From: an uncultured Coriobacteriaceae bacterium
Lineage (GTDB): Bacteria > Actinomycetota > Coriobacteriia > Coriobacteriales > Atopobiaceae
Assembly (NCBI GenBank): GCA_900549525.1
Contig: UWSJ01000064.1
Coordinates: 1 to 9,923 of the forward strand
Length of the DNA: 9,923 nt
Direction of reading: 5' to 3'
Both the position numbers and the translations under genes were made by a program. This document shows, piece after piece, positions 5,096 to 9,923 of this stretch. Numbering within the stretch: position 1 is the stretch's first letter; every line of letters begins with the position of its first letter. A model generated the notes under the pieces. That model made no database searches and had not been told where the DNA came from. It saw only the letters and a list, made by a program, of their open reading frames with translations.

Positions 5096-7828
5096 CTACT
5101 CGTCCTCGAGAATCAGCCCGGCAATGTCGGTGCGCTTGCCGAGGTCGGCCAGACGAACGTGCAGCATATAATGCACGTAGGCGATCTCGGAGAGGGGAAT
5201 CTCCACCCTGTAGCGCTTCGACATGTCCGCGAAGGCAGCCCGGAAGGCATCCACGAAGTCCGCGTGCTCCTCCGCGAAGTTGTCAATGCCCGGATACGTG
5301 TCGACAAAGCTCTTCGTCACAAGCCGCTCTATGAGACCACAGAGGTGGACGTAGACGCCAATGCGACGCCGGGCGTCAATCTGCTCGCTCGTGAGCTCGG
5401 TGAGGCGCTGCACCGCGCGGTCGGCCTCGAAGTAGAGCATCTCCGGATTGAGGATGGTGATGGCCCCCAGGACGTTTCTCAGCGTGAGGTTGCGCAGGAG
5501 GTTCGCGTGGAACCGCGCGATGCCCTCCGGCCCGAGGCTTGGCAGGAAGACCTTGTCGACGACCTCGGAGCTTCCCTGGTAGAGGATGTCCTCGAGCGCG
5601 ACGAAGGGCACCGACGCAATGCCCGGGTCCATGGTTCCCACGATGGCCTTGACCTTGCACGACGAAAACGCCTGGGCTCGGTCGCCATTACGCAATAGGT
5701 CGTTGAAGTCGGCCGTGACGAGCCGAATGCCCGGCTCGCCGCTTGCCGAGTCGCCAATGAGCCGGCGAATGCGGTCGGCGGCCTCCATGCCGGACTCCGA
5801 GCAGAACAGCACGGCGCTCTCGCGGCCAGCACCACGCACGAGCGAGAGGCGCGGGGAGCAGGCGCCGGCGACGTTCTCGAGCGTCTTGCCCAGGTCGGCG
5901 TGGGCCATGAGCGCCGACCCCACCTCGAGCGCCAGGGCCGTCGACACGTTGTTGACGATGTGGACGTCGCAGTTGGCCAGGTCGCCCACGACCTCGCTCA
6001 CGCGCTCGAGCGAGCCCATGTCGACGAGGATGGCCACGGCCTTGCAGTGGGAGTAGCGCTCCAGCAGACGCGACAGCTGGCCCACGGCGTCGTCCAGCTC
6101 CTGCTCGTACGTCATGTCGATGGCCTCGAACACGTGCTGGTGCAGGATGCGATCGGCCGCGTCGGCGATGCTCGTTGCCGTCGAATAACCGTGGCAGATG
6201 ATGACGCCCAGGTAGTCGCGAGGGCCGCTGGTGGATGAGACGATCTGCTCCACTTCGAGGTAGAGCAGGGCGCACGAGAGCTCGTCGAGCCCGATGCCCA
6301 GGGCGCTCTTGGTCTGGTTCGCAATCTGCTCCACGACGGGGCGGACGTCAGAGAGGTTCTGGGAGAGTGCGGTGAGCAGCAGCCGGATGGACGAGGCATT
6401 GTCCGTTCGCCAGCGGCTCAGCTGGGCGCTCTCCCTGAGCTGCGTGTAGATGGACTGCGCCATCACGTGCGAGACCTTGCGGCTGAGCTCGGTGCCATAG
6501 ATGCGGTTGGCCTCCTCCACCACCGGGTTGAGAAGCCGCTCGTAGGAGTCCACGCGGGAGTTGGCGCCCTGCTCCCCGAAGTCGAGGTAGTCGCCGTAGT
6601 CGTGCATGACCTCGGTGGCGCTCGCATAGAGCTCGCTGAAGCTGATGGAACCCTCGCGCCACGCCTGGGCGGGCGAGACGAGCCGCTGGAACAGGGACAC
6701 CATGTGGGCGGAGGGGTCGTTATCGCGCTTGGAGCCACTCACGAGCTGGTCGTCGTCGTGATGCGGCTCGGCCGATCCCAGCACCTCGGATGGCAGGTTG
6801 TACGTCCTGATGACGAGATGGCCCTGTTCGCTGGAGGCGTAGGCGCTGGCGCAGCAGTTGGTGATGCACGAGCGCAGGCCGTCAACGTTGTCCTCGAACT
6901 CGGCGTTCACGAGCGCACGCAGCGCCCCGCGGCTCACCGAGACGTCTGCGGCAACGCGGCGGCCCTCCACGCGCAGGTAGTGCATGACGAGCTGCGTTCG
7001 CTCCTCGACGCCACGATCGGCCAGGCGCGGGAGCGAGATGACGATGGGGACGCAGCGCGACGCGCTCTTGACGACGGCGCTGTCGAGCGGGCGCGAGGTG
7101 GCCAGCAGGAAGCGGGGGGCCGGGTCGTCGGAGCGCGACTCCTCCTGCTCGCGGATGTGCTGGAGCAGGTACTCGCGGGAGGTGTAGCTCAGGTGGTCAA
7201 AGCGCTTGATGTACACCACGCCGCCTTGGGCACGGCCAACGGCCCCGCCCTGCCCGTCGGAACCGAACAGGTCGGTCTCGAGCGAGCTCTCGTCCTGATC
7301 GTACTTGGCGCAGTCGACCATCACGTAGCGAGCGGTCTTGGGCAGCGCGGCGCAGCTGAGGCCAAACTCGAACGTGAGCTCGCTCATGAGCTGCTTGCCG
7401 GTGCCGTGCTCGCCCACGAGCAGGACGGGCAGGCCGTTGGGTGGATACCGCACCGCGCTCTTGAGCTGGTCCACGCAGGTGCCGTAGGACATGTCAAAGC
7501 CGATGGCCTTGTCGAAGTCGTGCGCCTCGTCCACCTTGGCCTCGGCGAGAAGCTCGCGCATCGAGTTGTACTCGCAGCGGGAGAGGTGTGCCTGCAGGAA
7601 GCGCGCGAGGCCCGGCTTGTGGAAGAAGAGGACGGGCCGCTCATTGACCTTCACGACCACGCCCGCCCTCACGAGCTCGTTAAGGTACTGGCTGGCAAGG
7701 CTCCTGCTCACGTGGCAGCCTTGGGCGATGCGGGCCGTCGTGAAGGTGCCGACGGCGTCGGGGGAGAGTTCGCGCGTGGCGGCATCAAGGTAGGCGACCA
7801 GCTCGCTCTTCGTTACTCCACCGGCCAA
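5096..7828 (-). CDS. LevR/ManR-type PTS-controlled transcriptional regulator with degenerate AAA+ domain
   Basis: The 910-residue protein has the LevR domain order. A winged-helix region (about residues 20-70, ARIAQGCHVSRSLASQYLN) is followed by an AAA+ domain (about 105-345), PRD1 (about 372-535, with H454), an EIIA-Man-like domain (about 538-655, H546 in CHGYSTAT), an EIIB-like domain (about 668-735, C676) and PRD2 (about 745-895, H828 in YVHLCGLIERL, also H886). H546 and H828 match in spacing the activating and inhibiting histidines of Bacillus subtilis LevR (H585 and H869). Walker A is intact (GEHGTGK, 139-145). The Walker B acidic pair is K208-R209 in VVYIKRFDHL, and after LFG (187-189) there is no GAFTGA, only GQGGAVGRA. 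Such a protein is unlikely to hydrolyse ATP normally or remodel sigma-54 polymerase. The start is TTG with GGAGG (7835-7839) 6 nt upstream. It follows dapH by 42 bp and precedes the PTS genes it probably controls. Confidence 0.93.
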   Translation of the reverse strand: MAGGVTKSELVAYLDAATRELSPDAVGTFTTARIAQGCHVSRSLASQYLNELVRAGVVVKVNERPVLFFHKPGLARFLQAHLSRCEYNSMRELLAEAKVDEAHDFDKAIGFDMSYGTCVDQLKSAVRYPPNGLPVLLVGEHGTGKQLMSELTFEFGLSCAALPKTARYVMVDCAKYDQDESSLETDLFGSDGQGGAVGRAQGGVVYIKRFDHLSYTSREYLLQHIREQEESRSDDPAPRFLLATSRPLDSAVVKSASRCVPIVISLPRLADRGVEERTQLVMHYLRVEGRRVAADVSVSRGALRALVNAEFEDNVDGLRSCITNCCASAYASSEQGHLVIRTYNLPSEVLGSAEPHHDDDQLVSGSKRDNDPSAHMVSLFQRLVSPAQAWREGSISFSELYASATEVMHDYGDYLDFGEQGANSRVDSYERLLNPVVEEANRIYGTELSRKVSHVMAQSIYTQLRESAQLSRWRTDNASSIRLLLTALSQNLSDVRPVVEQIANQTKSALGIGLDELSCALLYLEVEQIVSSTSGPRDYLGVIICHGYSTATSIADAADRILHQHVFEAIDMTYEQELDDAVGQLSRLLERYSHCKAVAILVDMGSLERVSEVVGDLANCDVHIVNNVSTALALEVGSALMAHADLGKTLENVAGACSPRLSLVRGAGRESAVLFCSESGMEAADRIRRLIGDSASGEPGIRLVTADFNDLLRNGDRAQAFSSCKVKAIVGTMDPGIASVPFVALEDILYQGSSEVVDKVFLPSLGPEGIARFHANLLRNLTLRNVLGAITILNPEMLYFEADRAVQRLTELTSEQIDARRRIGVYVHLCGLIERLVTKSFVDTYPGIDNFAEEHADFVDAFRAAFADMSKRYRVEIPLSEIAYVHYMLHVRLADLGKRTDIAGLILEDE

Positions 7829-7870
7829 GGGCAGCCTCCGATTGTCACTCAGGGCATAAACGCGACAACC

Positions 7871-8590
7871 TTACAGGTTTCTCAGCGCATCCACCAGGGA
7901 GACCTTGCCGGCCGCGACCTCGCTCGTCTGCTTGATGACCTTCGCAGGCACGCCAGCAACGACCGCCCCGGCGGGCACGTCCTCCACGCACACGGCGCCG
8001 GCAGCCACGACGGCGCCCTTGCCCACGCGCACGCCCTCCAGCACCACGGCGTTGGCACCGATGAGCACGTCGTCCTCGATGACGACGGGCGTGGCGCTCG
8101 CAGGCTCCACCACGCCGGCGAGCACGGTGCCGGCACCAATGTGACAGTGCTTGCCCACCGTGGCGCGACCGCCCAGGACGGCCCCCATGTCGATCATGGT
8201 GCCCTCGCCGATGACCGCGCCGATGTTGATGACGGCGCCCATCATGATGACGGCGTTGTCGCCAATCTCGACCTTGTCGCGGATGATGGCACCCGGCTCG
8301 ATGCGCGCGTGGACCTCGCGGACGTCGAGCAGGGGTACGCCGGAGTTGCGGGCGTCGACGGGCTGGATGCCCTCAACCACGTACTCCTCGATGTCGCCGG
8401 CGGCCTGCTCGGAGTAGAGCAGCGTCTCGAGCTCCTCCCAGTCGCCGAAGACGATGCGGCCCTCGGGCGTGCCGAAGACCTGGCAGCCGGGGTACTCCAC
8501 GTCGACCCCCTCGGCCTCGCGGACGTAGACCTTGACCGGCGTCTTCTTGGGAGCCGTCGCGATGAAGTTGATGATTTCCTGAGCGTCCAT
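7871..8590 (-). CDS. dapH: 2,3,4,5-tetrahydropyridine-2,6-dicarboxylate N-acetyltransferase
   Basis: DapH transfers an acetyl group from acetyl-CoA to tetrahydrodipicolinate, the entry step of the acetylase branch of diaminopimelate and lysine synthesis. The 239 residues match the Gram-positive DapH type in length and sequence. There is an N-terminal domain ([20 protein letters not shown], 1-20), then a left-handed beta-helix of hexapeptide repeats (about 95-205). This includes [20 protein letters not shown] (95-114), [20 protein letters not shown] (128-147) and [20 protein letters not shown] (171-190). A short helix closes the protein. AAGGAG lies 5 nt before the ATG. The 173-bp gap from dapB contains three inverted repeats, so dapH may be expressed separately from dapA-dapB. 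Some annotations call this gene dapD, but the acetyl type is better named dapH. Confidence 0.96.
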   Translation of the reverse strand: MDAQEIINFIATAPKKTPVKVYVREAEGVDVEYPGCQVFGTPEGRIVFGDWEELETLLYSEQAAGDIEEYVVEGIQPVDARNSGVPLLDVREVHARIEPGAIIRDKVEIGDNAVIMMGAVINIGAVIGEGTMIDMGAVLGGRATVGKHCHIGAGTVLAGVVEPASATPVVIEDDVLIGANAVVLEGVRVGKGAVVAAGAVCVEDVPAGAVVAGVPAKVIKQTSEVAAGKVSLVDALRNL

Positions 8591-8613
8591 GGCAACTCCT
8601 TATGCGTCTAGTT

Positions 8614-8642
8614 GCGACGGTACGGGCCGTGCCGCCCGTCGC
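8614..8642 (-). promoter_or_regulatory. Hairpin in the dapH leader
   Basis: GCGACGG (8614-8620) and CCGTCGC (8636-8642) are exact reverse complements with GC-rich sequence between them that can pair further. In the minus-strand RNA the stem ends about 15 nt before the AAGGAG of dapH. It could influence translation or simply be a GC-rich spacer. No lysine riboswitch signature is visible in this gap, which is also too short for a full one. Confidence 0.4.
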
Positions 8643-8667
8643 GACTCTCTGTCACTTCCTCAAAACA

Positions 8668-8711
8668 GGCCTTTTGCGAAATCAGACAAATGTCCTTCTC
8701 CGCAAAAGGCC
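8668..8711 (-). terminator. 11-bp stem between dapB and dapH, terminator-like
   Basis: GGCCTTTTGCG (8668-8678) and CGCAAAAGGCC (8701-8711) form a perfect 11-bp stem over a 22-nt loop. On the minus strand the stem is followed at once by TGTTTTGAG, a short T-rich tail. The loop itself contains a GACA-AA-TGTC palindrome (8685-8694). This reads best as an intrinsic terminator or attenuator between dapB and dapH; the symmetrical loop also allows a protein site. Confidence 0.5.
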
Positions 8712-8730
8712 CCAAAAACCTTCAACGCGT

Positions 8731-8751
8731 GGGCGGATGTCCCGTCCGCCC
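8731..8751 (-). terminator. GC-rich hairpin 12 bp after dapB stop
   Basis: GGGCGGA (8731-8737) and TCCGCCC (8745-8751) form a perfect 7-bp stem with a 7-nt loop just past the dapB stop codon. A T5 run on the minus strand (8718-8714) follows 12 nt later, too far for a classical terminator. It may act together with the larger stem downstream. Confidence 0.4.
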
Positions 8752-8763
8752 GCTTTGTTCAGC

Positions 8764-9582
8764 CTACCCAAACATCACCTGGTCGAAGTCGTACCAACCG
8801 GCGGGACGGCCGGCCATCTTGCGGGCCGCAGCGAGAGCGCCGTTCACGAAAATCTGTCGGCTCGTGGCGCGATGCGTGAGCGAGACCTCCTCGTCCGGGC
8901 CAAAGAACGACACCGTGTGCACGCCCGCTACCGTACCGCCACGCAGCGAATGCACGCCTATCTCGCGTGGATCGCGCGCGCCCACCATGCCGTGACGGCC
9001 ATAGGTTGGGTGGTACGTGCCCCTCCCGGCCTCGGCCTCGGCGTCCACGACCGCGTCAAGCAGCAGCTTTGCGGTACCGCTGGGGGCGTCGACCTTCTGG
9101 TTGTGGTGTGTCTCGACGATCTCCACGTCGAAGCCCGCAAGCTCGCGGGCCACGAGGGCCGTAGCGTGCCGGAGAGCAGCCACGCCCAGCGAGTAGTTGC
9201 CCGAGTGCAGCACGGCCGCCACCTCGGCGAGGGCACGAAGTTCCGCCAGCTGCACCTCGTCGTAGCCCGTGGTGCCCGAGACGAGCGCCGCGCCCGTGCG
9301 CCGCACGTACGACGCCACGGCCGGGAAGGTCGCCACGTTGGAGAAGTCCACGAGCACGTCGGCTGCGGGGGCGGTGTCTGCCGCGGCGAGGTCGAAGCCA
9401 ATCTGCGCCACGACCTCGAACACGGGCGCACCCGCCTCGGTGCGGGCGGCCTCGGCCGTAGAACGCACGAGCGAACCCATGCGGCCCTCGCCCATGATGG
9501 CCAGCCGGATCGGCGCGGGTGCCGTGCCCGCCGCCGACGTTCCGGGAGCCGAAGCGGCGGCCACGCCCTTCTCGCTAGCCAA
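8764..9582 (-). CDS. dapB: 4-hydroxy-tetrahydrodipicolinate reductase
   Basis: DapB reduces hydroxy-tetrahydrodipicolinate with NAD(P)H in the diaminopimelate/lysine pathway. The 272 residues show the nucleotide-binding loop GEGRMG (31-36) and VSGTTGY (101-107). HSGNYSLGVA (126-135) stands where the family usually reads PNFSLGV. The catalytic and substrate block ETHHNQKVDAPSGTA (157-171) contains H159, H160 and K163. The C-terminal domain ends normally. The first 24 residues are an Ala/Gly/Pro-rich extension before the usual start of the fold (IRLAIMGEG). The start is TTG at 9582, overlapping the dapA stop by 8 bp (TTGGCTAG), with GGGGG about 10 nt upstream. No later start before the fold has a better ribosome site. 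The overlap implies coupled translation with dapA. Confidence 0.95.
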   Translation of the reverse strand: MASEKGVAAASAPGTSAAGTAPAPIRLAIMGEGRMGSLVRSTAEAARTEAGAPVFEVVAQIGFDLAAADTAPAADVLVDFSNVATFPAVASYVRRTGAALVSGTTGYDEVQLAELRALAEVAAVLHSGNYSLGVAALRHATALVARELAGFDVEIVETHHNQKVDAPSGTAKLLLDAVVDAEAEAGRGTYHPTYGRHGMVGARDPREIGVHSLRGGTVAGVHTVSFFGPDEEVSLTHRATSRQIFVNGALAAARKMAGRPAGWYDFDQVMFG

Positions 9583-9923
9583 GCAGACCAGCCCCCTTCA
9601 TGGCGTCAAGCAGCTCGGCCTTGGGGCCCTCGCTCATGGGGTAGAGCGGCAGGCGGTAGTTGGCGTCGATGAGGCCCATCTGCGCCAGCGCCTCCTTGAC
9701 CGGGATGGGGTTGACCTCGCCAAACAGAGCCTTCACGAGCGGCTGCGCCTCCACCTGGATCTTCGTGGCGCGCGCCACGTCACCGTCGAGGTAGGCACGG
9801 CACATCTCGTGCACGAGCTTGGGCTGCACGTCGGCCCACACGGAGATGGTGCCCACGCCGCCCAGCGCCATGAGCGGCACCGTGAGCGCGTCCTCGCCCG
9901 AGTACATGCGGAAGTCGTCGGAC
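9575..9923 (-). CDS. dapA: 4-hydroxy-tetrahydrodipicolinate synthase, C-terminal part (5' end outside window)
   Basis: DapA condenses pyruvate with aspartate semialdehyde, the first committed step of lysine and diaminopimelate synthesis. About 115 C-terminal residues are in the window, and the frame stays open through the right edge at 9923. Conserved features are SDDFRMYSGEDALTVPLMA, matching the usual YSGDDxLTLP block, and GGVGTISVWAD, matching GAxGVISVxxN. The final part, VNPIPVKEALAQMG, matches the conserved NPIPVKxAL(x)xxG motif. The catalytic lysine and tyrosine lie upstream, outside the window. The stop codon overlaps the TTG start of dapB. It is the first visible gene of the minus-strand string; its promoter is not in view. 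Confidence 0.95.
   Translation of the reverse strand, partial: SDDFRMYSGEDALTVPLMALGGVGTISVWADVQPKLVHEMCRAYLDGDVARATKIQVEAQPLVKALFGEVNPIPVKEALAQMGLIDANYRLPLYPMSEGPKAELLDAMKGAGLLG

Noticed and set aside
6467..8611. Very long plus-strand open frame (714 codons)
   Set aside because: It is antisense to the LevR-type gene and dapH, both with clear domain motifs. The long opening is expected opposite GC-rich genes.
8591..8763. Lysine riboswitch in the dapB-dapH gap
   Set aside because: The gap is too short for a full L-box plus expression platform, and its conserved core elements are not visible.
1..9923. CRISPR array, tRNA, rRNA, insertion sequence or phage genes
   Set aside because: No regularly spaced repeats, cloverleaf, transposase motif or phage gene was seen on either strand.

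Overview
The window comes from a GC-rich, anaerobe-like Gram-positive bacterium. The gene content suggests an actinobacterium of the class Coriobacteriia (Olsenella/Atopobium/Collinsella type): a small clostridial-type ferredoxin, a mannose-family PTS, a LevR-type regulator and a DapH-type lysine pathway. This placement is an inference from gene style, not a database match.

Layout. Positions 1-381 are an unusually AT-rich non-coding stretch with an inverted repeat, a candidate promoter and an imperfect tandem duplication, leading into a plus-strand 2[4Fe-4S] ferredoxin (382-570). Every other gene is on the minus strand and is transcribed toward the ferredoxin. Read in transcription order from the right edge they are: dapA (5' end cut by the window), dapB, dapH, a 910-residue LevR/ManR-type regulator, PTS EIIB, EIIC, EIID, EIIA, a Nif3-like metal-site protein, and a wrecked malic enzyme remnant. 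Positions 571-881 are a convergent, hairpin-rich gap without genes.

Function. dapA-dapB-dapH encode three steps of the acetylase branch of meso-diaminopimelate/lysine synthesis. The regulator lies 42 bp behind dapH and directly upstream of the PTS genes it most likely controls. EIIB, EIIC, EIID and EIIA form a mannose-family permease of unknown sugar. EIIA is not at the front of the operon: it is separated from EIID by 156 bp carrying three strong hairpins. The Nif3-like gene follows EIIA and may serve the metabolism of the imported substrate, although its role is unproven.

Most notable points. (1) The regulator keeps its Walker A, EIIA-type His, EIIB-type Cys and PRD histidines but has lost the Walker B acidic pair and the GAFTGA sigma-54 contact motif, which suggests a LevR that no longer works through sigma-54. 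(2) The regulator-EIIB gap holds an 11-bp-arm palindrome with helically phased spacing. It also holds a leader in which one segment can pair with two alternative partners, one of them touching the Shine-Dalgarno sequence. (3) The malic enzyme remnant has lost its N-terminal part and carries a clean in-frame internal deletion. (4) The ferredoxin leader contains a diverged tandem duplication.
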